From an uncultured archaeon (GTDB lineage: Archaea; Thermoproteota; Bathyarchaeia; Bathyarchaeales; Bathycorpusculaceae), in contig CALJDG010000105.1 in assembly GCA_938023865.1 (NCBI GenBank), positions 1 to 41,698 on the forward strand: a DNA stretch of 41,698 bases. Reading direction: 5' to 3'. Below the pieces are notes generated by a model. That model ran no database searches, was not told the origin of the DNA, and saw only the letters and a list, made by a program, of their open reading frames with translations. Made by a program: the position numbers and the translations under genes. Below are positions 1-7,628 of this stretch, piece after piece (position 1 is the first letter of the stretch; every line of letters begins with the position of its first letter).

Positions 1-468
1 AAGCCTGAAGTTGTTGCAGCCATGATTAAACGGGCTAAGCATCCAGTGCTTGTTGTTGGGCATAAGGCGGCTGAAACAGACTTTGATAGCGGAAAACTAA
101 TAGACTTCATTGTAGAGTTTTCAAAGAAAAGCGGCATTCCAGTTGTAGCGACGGCCCACATGATAGGCGAGTTCACAAAGCGGGACTTTAAACCAGCAGC
201 TTTCATGCCGGCTGTTGACATTGGAAACCGCCTTGTCGACCCAGTTTGGGCTGGGGTTGATGGCAAGGGGCAGCATGACCTGGCCTTGTTTGTGGGGCTC
301 TACTATTACATGGAGTGGACAATTTTGTCGGGGCTGAAGCACTTCGCCCAACACTTGAAGACGATAACTTTAGATAATGTTTATCATCCCCATGCGAGCT
401 GGTCTTTTCCAAATCTTTCCCACGAGGAATGGGTGAAAAACCTTAAAGCTGTAATGGAGAAAGTTTGA
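1..468 (+). CDS. cdhB: CODH/ACS complex epsilon subunit (CdhB), 5' end outside window
   Basis: This is the epsilon subunit of the archaeal acetyl-CoA decarbonylase/synthase complex. It binds the CdhA carbon monoxide dehydrogenase subunit in the cytoplasm and is not itself catalytic. The frame is open from base 1, so the ATG at 22 is probably internal and the true start lies upstream. The visible part has about 155 residues against roughly 170 for the family. It shows the usual alternation of strands and helices of a Rossmann-like domain (HPVLVVGHKA, GIPVVATAHMIGEF, DLALFVGLYYYMEW). The next gene, cdhC, begins 17 nt after the stop with a strong AAGGAGG ribosome site, so the genes form one operon. 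The CdhA gene is expected just upstream, outside the window. The identification rests on sequence resemblance plus an operon order that matches methanogen cdh clusters. Confidence 0.9.
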   Translation, partial: KPEVVAAMIKRAKHPVLVVGHKAAETDFDSGKLIDFIVEFSKKSGIPVVATAHMIGEFTKRDFKPAAFMPAVDIGNRLVDPVWAGVDGKGQHDLALFVGLYYYMEWTILSGLKHFAQHLKTITLDNVYHPHASWSFPNLSHEEWVKNLKAVMEKV

Positions 469-485
469 AGGAGGCGAAATAGAAA

Positions 486-1910
486 ATGAGCATGTTTCAG
501 GACATACCTGTCGATGTGGGCGTAATCTACGAGGGCGAACGTATCCGAAGAAAAGACATGTTTGTGGAACTCGGCGGACCAGACGTTAAAGAGAAATTCG
601 AGCTCGCCAGAGTCAAAAAGCTAGAGGAAGTTGAAGACGGAAAAATAGTCATTATTGGACCGGACATTAAGGACATGGAAGAGGGCAAAACTTACCCGTT
701 CGGCATCCTCATCGAAGTGGCTGGCGCCAAGCTTGAGCCAGAACTTGAAGGCGTTATCGAGAGGCGAATTCACGCCTACTGCAACTATATTGAGGGTTTT
801 ATGCACCTGAACCAACGCTATGACATTTGGCTAAGATTAAGCAAGAAGTCCTACCAGAAGGGCTTAAACTCTTTCCAATTTATCGGTAAGGTCTTGCATA
901 GGCTGTTTAAAAGCGAACTCCCGATAATCGAGAAGATGCAAGTAACCTTCATAACCGACGCTGAAAAGGTTAAGGAGCTTTATCCCCAAGCCTTGCAGAT
1001 TTATGAGGCACGAGACGCGAGGGCTAGGGGTCTTAAAGACGAGGAAGTAGACAAGTTTTATGGCTGTATCCTATGCCAGTCTTTTGCGCCAACCCACTGT
1101 TGTGTGATAACTCCTCAGCGTTACTCTAATTGTGGTGCTATAAGCTGGTTTGACGCTAGGGCGTCAGCCAACATAGACCCTAAAGGCCCCATATTTGAAA
1201 TTGACAGAGGTGCACTGTTAGAACCGGAGAGAGGCGAGTATTCCGGTGTGAACGAGGCTGTTAAGAAGAGGACTTTGGGCGAGATAGCACGTGTTTGGCT
1301 TTACACGGCTTTTGGCTATCCCCACACCTCTTGTGGCTGTTTTGAGGGTGTTGCCTTCTACATTCCAGAAGTGGACGGCTTCGGCATAGTCCACAGGGGC
1401 TATAAGGAAGTAACCGTAAACGGTTTAGCCTTCTCAACTTTGGCGGATTCTACAGCTGGCGGGCGCCAAGTGGACGGTTTCCACGGCATATCCATCGAGT
1501 ACATGCGTTCTCCAAAGTTTCTGCAAGCAGATGGAGGCTACAAACGTGTGGTCTGGATGCCGAAGGAAGTGAAAGAACGCGTTAAAAACTTCATCCCGCC
1601 AGAGCTTATGGACAAAATCGCCACAGAAGAAGACGCCAAAACCATCGATGAACTGAAAGCGTTCCTGAAAGAGCGAAACCACCCGGTTGTCGAACGCTGG
1701 AAAGAGGAGATTATAGCCGTTCCGGAGGCTGTCCCGGCAGAAGCCGCTGCTGAAGTGCGGGAAGAGGCGCCGGCGATGGTGCCAACAATCACCGCTGCCA
1801 CTTTGCCAATAACTGCTGGCGGATACAAAATCATACTGAAGGACGCCAAAATCTACGCCAAACGCGTCATAATACGCTCTGTCAAAAGCGAGAAAACTGA
1901 AAAAAGGTGA
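486..1910 (+). CDS. cdhC: CODH/ACS complex beta subunit (CdhC), acetyl-CoA synthase
   Basis: CdhC carries the nickel-containing A-cluster, where CO, a methyl group from the corrinoid protein and CoA are joined to acetyl-CoA or separated. The 474-residue length fits the archaeal form, which lacks the N-terminal CO-channel domain of bacterial AcsB. The cysteine-rich stretch GCILCQSFAPTHCC near residues 197-210 and the later TSCGCFEGV supply the A-cluster ligands. A flexible Ala/Pro/Glu-rich linker lies around residues 415-435, followed by a short C-terminal segment. The ATG at 486 is preceded by AAGGAGG, which fixes the start. The gene lies between cdhB and cdhD, with only 7 nt before cdhD, so translation is probably coupled. 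No frame damage or missing cysteines were seen. Confidence 0.96.
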   Translation: MSMFQDIPVDVGVIYEGERIRRKDMFVELGGPDVKEKFELARVKKLEEVEDGKIVIIGPDIKDMEEGKTYPFGILIEVAGAKLEPELEGVIERRIHAYCNYIEGFMHLNQRYDIWLRLSKKSYQKGLNSFQFIGKVLHRLFKSELPIIEKMQVTFITDAEKVKELYPQALQIYEARDARARGLKDEEVDKFYGCILCQSFAPTHCCVITPQRYSNCGAISWFDARASANIDPKGPIFEIDRGALLEPERGEYSGVNEAVKKRTLGEIARVWLYTAFGYPHTSCGCFEGVAFYIPEVDGFGIVHRGYKEVTVNGLAFSTLADSTAGGRQVDGFHGISIEYMRSPKFLQADGGYKRVVWMPKEVKERVKNFIPPELMDKIATEEDAKTIDELKAFLKERNHPVVERWKEEIIAVPEAVPAEAAAEVREEAPAMVPTITAATLPITAGGYKIILKDAKIYAKRVIIRSVKSEKTEKR

Positions 1911-1917
1911 AAGAAGC

Positions 1918-3135
1918 TTGGCTGAAAAGAAGGAAGAAACAGCTTTAGGGTTAAAACTGGACTCTCGACTGCTGGAGCTTCTGGCAAAACTTCAAGAGGT
2001 TGAGCTTGAAGACTTTGAAATGGAGGTTGGCGACCTAGAAATTTGGCTTCAACCCGGCGCCGTGACAGCCCCAGTGATTGCACCGCCAAAAGTTGCCCCA
2101 CCGGTTAAGGCTAAACCCGCACAGATAATCGAGGCTGAATTTATTCCGCCTGTTGAAACCTATCCCGGAAGGGTTGTAGAAGTTAAGCTTGGAGCCACAA
2201 AAAGCGAAGGTGGAACAAGGGGCAAAACAGTGGTTATTGGGGGCGAAACCACCCCGGCCTTCTACACCTTTGAAAGGCCAACACCACATCCGCCGGTCAT
2301 ATCCTTGGACGTTTTTGACATGGAGGTTCCGCTAGCTAAGGCTGTGAAGATGCATGTTAAGGATGTTTTAGGCGACCCGGCAGCATGGGCTAAACTGGCT
2401 GTTGAAAAGTTTGGCGCAGACATGATAACCATCCACCTAATCAGCATCGACCCCCTTGTTAAGGACGCCTCACCCAAAGAGGCTGTTAAAACCGTTGAGG
2501 CTGTTGCACAAGCAGTGGACGTGCCACTGGTAATCGGAGGCTGCGGCGACCCAGTTAAGGACGCAGACGTATTCCAAGAAGTTGCCGAAGCCTTCGCTGG
2601 CGAACGCTTCTTAATTAGTTCTATTACGCGTGACATGGATGTTGAGCGTTGCGCCAAGTTTGTTAAGAAGAACGGGCATGTGACCCTTTCATTCACACCT
2701 ATGGACTTAAACTTGGCTAGGGAGCTGAACCGCAGGTTATACGATTACCTGCCTAAAGAGGACATCGTCATGGACTTGACAACGGCAGCTTTGGGCTACG
2801 GTTTAGACTACGCATTTACCAACATGGAGAGAGCTCGCCTAGCAGCTTTGATGGGCGACCCAGAACTGGCTCATCCCATGTCATCTGGAACAACAAACGC
2901 TTGGGCAGCCCGCGAAGCCTGGATGAAGATGGCTCCTGAATGGGAGCCCCGCGAGCTTCGGGGACCATTATGGGAGGTTGTTACGGCTTTAACGCTTTTG
3001 TTGGCCGGCGTTGACCTTTTCATGATGATGCATCCAGCGGCTGTTAAGACAGTAAAGGACGTTATAGCCCAGTTTATGGGTGGCAAGTCTGGCAACGCTA
3101 ATGGGCTTGTGGAGTGGGTTGCCGCAAAATTTTAG
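1918..3135 (+). CDS. cdhD: CODH/ACS complex delta subunit (CdhD), corrinoid protein small subunit
   Basis: CdhD pairs with CdhE to form the corrinoid iron-sulfur protein that carries the methyl group between tetrahydropterin and the A-cluster. The 405 residues have an N-terminal region of about 120 residues with a Pro/Val-rich linker, then a TIM-barrel-like domain (MITIHLISIDPL, VPLVIGGCGDP, HVTLSFTPMDLN, MDLTTAALGYGLDYAFT). A hydrophobic helix follows near residues 360-375. The start is TTG at 1918, because no ATG fits, and an AAGGTG ribosome site overlaps the end of cdhC. It is the third gene of the operon and ends 24 nt before cdhE. Family membership is clear, and the archaeal rather than acetogen form is inferred from length and neighbours. 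Confidence 0.94.
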   Translation: MAEKKEETALGLKLDSRLLELLAKLQEVELEDFEMEVGDLEIWLQPGAVTAPVIAPPKVAPPVKAKPAQIIEAEFIPPVETYPGRVVEVKLGATKSEGGTRGKTVVIGGETTPAFYTFERPTPHPPVISLDVFDMEVPLAKAVKMHVKDVLGDPAAWAKLAVEKFGADMITIHLISIDPLVKDASPKEAVKTVEAVAQAVDVPLVIGGCGDPVKDADVFQEVAEAFAGERFLISSITRDMDVERCAKFVKKNGHVTLSFTPMDLNLARELNRRLYDYLPKEDIVMDLTTAALGYGLDYAFTNMERARLAALMGDPELAHPMSSGTTNAWAAREAWMKMAPEWEPRELRGPLWEVVTALTLLLAGVDLFMMMHPAAVKTVKDVIAQFMGGKSGNANGLVEWVAAKF

Positions 3136-3159
3136 AGGTTTAATGGGGGTTTAAGCGCA

Positions 3160-4596
3160 TTGAGTGAAAGGGAAGCGAAAGGAAAGATTGGTGTTAAGGA
3201 GCTAAGCCCAATAGACGTTTACAAGCTTCTGCCCCGCACAAACTGTAAGGAGTGCGGCGAAGAAAACTGCATGGCTTTCGCCACAAAAGTCGTCAACCGC
3301 GAAGTTCCAATAGAAAAATGCCCGCCCATATTGAAGAAGGAATTTGAGAAAGCCTACAATCAGCTTAAGGAGATGCTAAAACCAGCCATAAAAGAGATTG
3401 CTGTTGGCACTGGCGAAAGAGCTGTTAAAATCGGCGGAAAACTTGTCATGTACCGCCATGAGCTCACATACTTCAACCCAACAGCCATAGCCATAGACGT
3501 CACAGATGAAATGCCAGAAGATGAAATCCTAAGCCGAATTAAGCGGGTTGAAGAATTCCGCTACGAGTATATCGGGCAAATCTTAAAATTGGACATGATT
3601 GCCGTTCGCTCCACCTCCAACGACCCCGACAAGTTTAAGGCAGCGGTCAAGAAGGTGGCTGAAAACACCAAACTGCCCATGATTTTGTGTTCGCTGAACC
3701 CAACGGTTTTAGAAGCTGGCTTGATGGCTGCGCCCAAAGCGCGACCGCTATTATACGCGGCTACTAAGGATAATTGGAGGGAGATGGCTGAACTAGCCCT
3801 AATGTACGACTGTCCACTAACAGTTTTTGCTCCCAACAACCTTAAGCTTTTGAGGTCTTTGGCGAAAACGCTTCTGGAATATGGCGTAGAAGACCTTGTT
3901 CTGGATCCGGGAACATTTGCTGGCGACGGGTTGGCTGACACGCTTAACAACTTCACTATGATAAGGCGTTTAGCCTGCAAGCAAGGCGATGGGCTTTTAG
4001 GCTTTCCGTTGCTGGGCGTTCCCATGGCTGTATGGCTTGACAGCTCTGGAGTAGCCCCAGAAATCGTAAAGTGGCGAGAATCCTATTTGGCTGCTATGCT
4101 CATAGTACGTTTTGCCGACATCCTCATAATGCACAGTCTAGACGGATGGGCTCTCCTGCCCAACACCGTTTTGAGAGCCAACATTTACACGGATCCCCGC
4201 AAACCAGTAGCAGTAGAACCAGGATTAAAAGTGTTTGGCACTCCGGACGAGAACTCGCCGGTTATGTTTACAACCAACTTCGCCCTAACCTATTACACAG
4301 TGGCTTCAGACATAGAATCAGCAAAAATAAACGCGTATTTGCTGGTAGTGGACACGGAAGGCATAGCCGTAGACAGCGCAGTAGCCGGAAGAAAACTAAC
4401 AGCGGAAAAAGTAGCCGAAGCCCTAAAGGCTTCAGGCATAGAGGGCAAGGTGAAACACAGAAAACTCATAATTCCAGGAAAAGCGGCACGCCTAAGCGGA
4501 GAAATCGAAGAACTAAGCGGATGGCAAGTCCTAGTTGGACCGCGAGACTCCTCCGAAATACCAAAATTCCTACAAGAAAAATGGCAAAACCAATAA
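3160..4596 (+). CDS. cdhE: CODH/ACS complex gamma subunit (CdhE), corrinoid protein large subunit
   Basis: CdhE is the large subunit of the corrinoid iron-sulfur protein. Its N-terminal [4Fe-4S] cluster keeps the cobalt reducible. The cluster ligands are visible as CKECGEENC followed by a Cys at VPIEKCP, all within the first 60 residues. A TIM-barrel methyl-carrier region follows (LKLDMIAVRSTS, PMILCSLNP, VEDLVLDPGTF). The C-terminal part (INAYLLVVDTEGIAVDSAVAGRKL) is the cobalamin-binding domain. The length of 478 residues is normal. TTG at 3160 is used as the start, preceded by GGGGGT. It is the last visible gene of the cdh operon. A T-rich stretch and genes on the opposite strand follow, so transcription probably ends here. 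Confidence 0.95.
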   Translation: MSEREAKGKIGVKELSPIDVYKLLPRTNCKECGEENCMAFATKVVNREVPIEKCPPILKKEFEKAYNQLKEMLKPAIKEIAVGTGERAVKIGGKLVMYRHELTYFNPTAIAIDVTDEMPEDEILSRIKRVEEFRYEYIGQILKLDMIAVRSTSNDPDKFKAAVKKVAENTKLPMILCSLNPTVLEAGLMAAPKARPLLYAATKDNWREMAELALMYDCPLTVFAPNNLKLLRSLAKTLLEYGVEDLVLDPGTFAGDGLADTLNNFTMIRRLACKQGDGLLGFPLLGVPMAVWLDSSGVAPEIVKWRESYLAAMLIVRFADILIMHSLDGWALLPNTVLRANIYTDPRKPVAVEPGLKVFGTPDENSPVMFTTNFALTYYTVASDIESAKINAYLLVVDTEGIAVDSAVAGRKLTAEKVAEALKASGIEGKVKHRKLIIPGKAARLSGEIEELSGWQVLVGPRDSSEIPKFLQEKWQNQ

Positions 4597-4660
4597 TGTC
4601 CTCCATCTTTTAAAACTTCACTCTTCTTGCACTTTGTTTCCGCATTAGGGGCAAAAATCG

Positions 4661-4670
4661 AATTTTTTTA
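4661..4670 (+). terminator. oligo-T tract ending the cdh operon (candidate)
   Basis: A run of seven T residues (4663-4669) lies about 70 nt after the cdhE stop in a pyrimidine-rich stretch between convergent genes. Archaeal RNA polymerase terminates at oligo-T without needing a hairpin. The tract overlaps the stop codon of the small gene on the other strand. The assignment is positional inference only. Confidence 0.3.
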
Positions 4671-4808
4671 AATTTCCTTTCCGCACTCAAGACATGTAAT
4701 TGGCTTTAATTCGTAACCACATTTTGGGCAGACTTCAAAGTCTTCTTCTAATTCCTCACCGCATTCTGGGCATTCTAAAACTCGAATTTCCTCGTATTCT
4801 TTTATCAC
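4668..4808 (-). CDS. small double zinc-ribbon protein, 46 aa
   Basis: This short reading frame starts with GTG at 4808. It encodes 46 residues with two complete Cys pairs, CPEC and CPKC, 11 residues apart, and a third pair, CLEC, near the C-terminus. The spacing is that of a zinc ribbon (CPxCG...CPxCG). The first 12 residues (VIKEYEEIRVLE) are acidic and lead straight into the ribbon. The gene follows the ferredoxin gene on the same strand with only 10 nt between stop and start, so the two are probably co-transcribed. Function is unknown. Similar small ribbons act as rubredoxin-like, zinc-storage or protein-interaction modules. The six well-placed cysteines make chance unlikely. Confidence 0.7.
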   Translation of the reverse strand: MIKEYEEIRVLECPECGEELEEDFEVCPKCGYELKPITCLECGKEI

Positions 4809-4818
4809 GGGCTTTACG

Positions 4819-5307
4819 CTATGTCATTCGTGGTTTATAAAGCCTCAAGTATTCAGTGGTTGTTGGGAATATTGTCCTAACTCTTTCGTGGCGTTTTTTG
4901 GCGTTTATGGCGTTTTCCAGCATTGTAAAGGCTCTAGGTGTGCTGAACCTTTCTGTTTCGCCGTTCTCTCTTCTCCGCGTTATTTTTATGCAGTTGTCTA
5001 CTATGCAGTTTAGAACGCATGCGCCACAGTATATGCACAACTCTTCCATTATTCCAACCTCTCCAGTAGCCCGCCAAAACAAGGCGTTTGTGGGACAAGC
5101 CTTAATGCACAATTTACATTCAACACCCTTACATGTCCGCTTATCTATCGATATGCTTCCACCAACAAAGAATTCCTTAACACCTAAAGGTGCGAGAAAC
5201 TCTTCGCGACGCTTTCGTTTTTCCTTCTCGCTGTTTTCAACAAGCAGGCTGAAAATATCTAATGATGCGAAACTGCCGGGCATGTCTTTGGTAGTCATTT
5301 TATTCAT
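4819..5307 (-). CDS. 2[4Fe-4S] ferredoxin-like protein with N-terminal extension
   Basis: This is a 162-residue soluble protein with two [4Fe-4S] binding motifs. The first is C59-x4-C64-x2-C67-x3-C71-Pro and the second is C91-x2-C94-x2-C97-x3-C101. The first has an unusual four-residue spacing after its first Cys. The N-terminal 50 residues are charged (SEKEKRKRREEF) and carry no cysteine. The C-terminal 55 residues are also unlike plain ferredoxins. It sits convergent to the cdh operon and upstream of a zinc-ribbon gene. A role as electron carrier or assembly factor for CODH/ACS is suggested by position only. The start could be the first ATG or the ATG three codons later. Confidence 0.75.
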   Translation of the reverse strand: MNKMTTKDMPGSFASLDIFSLLVENSEKEKRKRREEFLAPLGVKEFFVGGSISIDKRTCKGVECKLCIKACPTNALFWRATGEVGIMEELCIYCGACVLNCIVDNCIKITRRRENGETERFSTPRAFTMLENAINAKKRHERVRTIFPTTTEYLRLYKPRMT

Positions 5308-5418
5308 CTTGGCTTTGCTTTTTAAGACAGTAATAGCCTTTTCAAGATTATAACTATTTTATTCAATAAAAACCAATGTATGCGTTAGACTTCTTTGGAA
5401 ATAACTTAGAGCTATGAG

Positions 5419-5428
5419 CTTATATACT
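5419..5428 (+). promoter_or_regulatory. TATA box for the cooT-like gene (candidate)
   Basis: The sequence CTTATATACT matches the archaeal TATA element. It lies about 78 nt before the ATG at 5502, which would leave a leader of about 45-50 nt. A purine-rich GGGAAGG sits just before the start codon as ribosome site. Confidence 0.45.
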
Positions 5429-5501
5429 AAAAATAGTCAATTTCACCGCAAAGAATATAGCAAAATCAAACCATTTTCCTTCGAATGAAAAGGGAAGGCC
5501 A

Positions 5502-5678
5502 ATGTGCGAATTTAAAGTTATCTTAAACGAAAAAGAAGTTTGGAACGACGTCGTCTATGCAAAAGCTGAAGGTGGAAAAATAATACTTAAGGATGTTTCC
5601 GGACAAACAAGGGAGTTTAAAAACTGCAAAATAGTTGAAGTGGACGTAAATACAACCCGCCTCGTGTTGGCCCAATAA
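5502..5678 (+). CDS. cooT: CooT-family nickel-binding protein, 58 aa
   Basis: This small protein begins MCEFKVILNE and continues with alternating short strands (GGKIILKDVSGQ, KIVEVDVNTTRLVLAQ). The layout, Met-Cys at the N-terminus followed by a beta-rich body of 58-65 residues ending in a VD...L pattern, is that of the CooT/COG1532 family. In bacterial CooT the Cys at position 2 binds nickel, and the protein helps mature carbon monoxide dehydrogenase. That Cys is present here. The gene lies about 900 nt downstream of the cdh operon, whose CdhA and CdhC need nickel, which supports the assignment. It is monocistronic and ends 9 nt from the convergent protease gene. The family call is from memory of the pattern, not a search. 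Confidence 0.72.
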   Translation: MCEFKVILNEKEVWNDVVYAKAEGGKIILKDVSGQTREFKNCKIVEVDVNTTRLVLAQ

Positions 5679-5687
5679 ACTCGAACC

Positions 5688-6551
5688 TCATCCACTATGA
5701 AGCAAAACAACAAGAAAGCCAAAAACCAGGCCGAAAGCTATCGGGAAAGGCAACCCTGGAAAAACTCCGCCCTTCTCAAGCATTTTAAAAGCCAAAAAGC
5801 AGCCTAACAAAATGCCAGCCAAAGAAGCTAGACAGGGCAGTGAGCCAAAATAAATGAGCATGTGCCCGACAAGCATAGAGTAAAAGGTTAAGTCGCCAAG
5901 CCCCACGTGAATATCCCTAAAAGAGAAGCTTAGACCCTTAAACTTATCCAATCCCTCATGGGCAATCTTGCCCACAGGTCCACGAAAGACAGCGAAGGCG
6001 TCATAAACGGCCAGAAAGCACAAAATGAGAACAGTGCTTAAAGTTGGAACACAAGCCCCCAAGAAAGCTCCAAGGGCGCCACCCAACAAGAGCACAATAA
6101 AATCGCCAACCCAGCTGCGAGTCTTAAAGATTATGTAACAAGTAAGCACCGTTAGAAATGCTGACATGGGAACTACGATCTCGATGAACGAAAAGCCGAG
6201 AAGCCCTAATGCGGCGGAAAAGTAAACAAGTGATAGGAAAAAAGCGGCTAAAGCTAAAGAGGAACCAATAACAACTGCAATAAGCCTATCTCGCTTCTTC
6301 TTTAGAAGAAAGAACAAAACTGTGGCGCCAACCCCAACCAAAACAACAAAGTATAAGGCGTTTCCAAGGGAGCCAGCCGGATTTTCTGAGAACGGAGTAA
6401 CATTGTAAAGTTCAATAGGCGAAACAAACAAGACATAGGCGCATAAAACTCCAACGAGCAAGCTCGTCAGTACAGGAGACAGATGAATTAAACTAACTCT
6501 AAAGCCATCTTCACCCAACTTACCACCAGACCTTGATAAGGTTCTAAGCAT
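5688..6551 (-). CDS. presenilin-type intramembrane aspartyl protease (family A22)
   Basis: This is a 287-residue integral membrane protein with about nine hydrophobic segments. The two catalytic aspartates of GxGD proteases are visible: YDAFAVF (Asp184) at the end of one helix and GLGD (Asp220) in the next. The third signature, equivalent to the PAL motif, appears as PGLPFPI at 265-271 near the last helix. Length and motif order match archaeal presenilin homologues, which cleave substrates within the membrane. The natural substrate is unknown. The gene is convergent with cooT and divergent from the aldolase gene. The ATG at 6551 gives a 25-residue cytoplasmic tail before the first helix. Confidence 0.85.
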   Translation of the reverse strand: MLRTLSRSGGKLGEDGFRVSLIHLSPVLTSLLVGVLCAYVLFVSPIELYNVTPFSENPAGSLGNALYFVVLVGVGATVLFFLLKKKRDRLIAVVIGSSLALAAFFLSLVYFSAALGLLGFSFIEIVVPMSAFLTVLTCYIIFKTRSWVGDFIVLLLGGALGAFLGACVPTLSTVLILCFLAVYDAFAVFRGPVGKIAHEGLDKFKGLSFSFRDIHVGLGDLTFYSMLVGHMLIYFGSLPCLASLAGILLGCFLAFKMLEKGGVFPGLPFPIAFGLVFGFLVVLLHSG

Positions 6552-6647
6552 TAAAATGCATTTATCAGTAGAATAAACTTTTCACGATGAGTTTGAATTT
6601 AGATTTCAACTAAATATGCTATATATGACCTAATAATCTATAAATGC

Positions 6648-6657
6648 TTTATATTTT
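6648..6657 (+). promoter_or_regulatory. TATA box of the aldolase gene
   Basis: TTTATATTTT fits the archaeal TATA element and lies about 38 nt before the ATG at 6691. Transcription would start near 6676-6682, giving a very short leader. The surrounding 60 nt are strongly AT-rich. Confidence 0.55.
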
Positions 6658-6670
6658 CGGCTGCAAAATA

Positions 6671-6683
6671 TCACTGCCAGTGA
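6671..6683 (+). promoter_or_regulatory. 13-bp palindrome at the aldolase transcription start (candidate operator)
   Basis: TCACTGCCAGTGA is a perfect palindrome of two 6-nt arms around a central C. It lies between the TATA box and the ATG of the class II aldolase gene and covers the expected transcription start. Repressors in archaea often bind at this position to block polymerase recruitment. The regulator is unknown, though sugar-responsive control would suit the gene. Confidence 0.45.
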
Positions 6684-6690
6684 AATCCAC

Positions 6691-7608
6691 ATGCTTGTAA
6701 CTAACAAAGAAATATTAATAAAGGCTCAAAAGGCAGCCTACGCTATAGGGGCCTTCAACATCCAAAATCTTGAAAGCCTATTGGCAGTTGTGGACGCCGC
6801 GGCTGAAGAAAGATCGCCAATAATAGTGGCGGTTACTCCAGGAGCCATAAAATATGGTGGACTAAACTATTTGGCAAGACTTGTCAAAACAGCAGCCGAA
6901 ACCATGCCGGTGCCAATATCGTTACACCTCGACCATGGGGAAGACGTAGAAACTGTAAAAAAATGCCTCGAAGCGGGTTTCACATCCGTGATGATTGATG
7001 GCTCCCACTTGCCCATCGAAGAAAACATTGCATTAACGAGGCGTATTGTAGATATATCCCATCAAAAGGGCGTCTCGGTTGAAGGAGAGCTTGGAAGGCT
7101 TGCTGGCGTGGAAGAGAAGACGGTTGAGGAGAGGAAGGCTGTCCTAACGGATCCGAGGGAAGCGGAAGAATTTGTGAAACGCACAAATGTGGACGCGTTG
7201 GCTATTTCAATAGGCACTTCGCATGGCGCCTACAAGTTTAAGGGCGAACCCCAACTTGATTTCGAGAGATTAAAGCAGATACGAGAAAGGGTTGAAGTGC
7301 CATTGGTGCTGCATGGTGCCTCAAGCGTTCCGCAATGGATAATTGAGAAAGCCACAAAATATGGAGCAGAGCTGGCCGGAGCGAAGGGCATACCTGAAGA
7401 TCACATTAGAAAGGCAATTTCGCTTGGGATAACAAAGATAAACATAGATACAGACTTAAGACTAGCTTTTACAGCCACGGTCCGCGAAGTCTTAATGAAC
7501 TCGCCCAAAGAGTTTGACCCCAGAAAAATCTTGGGACCTGCAAAAGAAGCCATGAAAGAGGTTGTTAAGGCAAAGATGCGCTTATTTGGGAGTTCTGGAA
7601 AAGCGTAA
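6691..7608 (+). CDS. fba: class II fructose-bisphosphate aldolase
   Basis: This zinc-dependent aldolase interconverts fructose 1,6-bisphosphate with glyceraldehyde 3-phosphate and dihydroxyacetone phosphate. The 305 residues contain the class II signatures: LHLDHG with Asp81 as the general acid/base and His82 as a zinc ligand, EGELG around residue 133, and the zinc ligands His178 (GTSHGAYK) and His208 (LVLHGAS). The C-terminal NIDTD segment binds the second phosphate. Most archaea use the unrelated class I DhnA type or the bifunctional FBP aldolase/phosphatase, so this is a bacterial-type enzyme, probably acquired by transfer. A tagatose-bisphosphate aldolase of the same family is an alternative. 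A phosphofructokinase starts 20 nt downstream, probably in the same transcript. Confidence 0.9.
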   Translation: MLVTNKEILIKAQKAAYAIGAFNIQNLESLLAVVDAAAEERSPIIVAVTPGAIKYGGLNYLARLVKTAAETMPVPISLHLDHGEDVETVKKCLEAGFTSVMIDGSHLPIEENIALTRRIVDISHQKGVSVEGELGRLAGVEEKTVEERKAVLTDPREAEEFVKRTNVDALAISIGTSHGAYKFKGEPQLDFERLKQIRERVEVPLVLHGASSVPQWIIEKATKYGAELAGAKGIPEDHIRKAISLGITKINIDTDLRLAFTATVREVLMNSPKEFDPRKILGPAKEAMKEVVKAKMRLFGSSGKA

Positions 7609-7628
7609 AAATTGAAGTGTGAAGCAAG

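Noticed and set aside
4071-4613. 180-residue frame overlapping the end of cdhE
   Set aside because: Rich in Arg, Ser and His with no domain; it is a shadow of the cdhE coding sequence in another frame.
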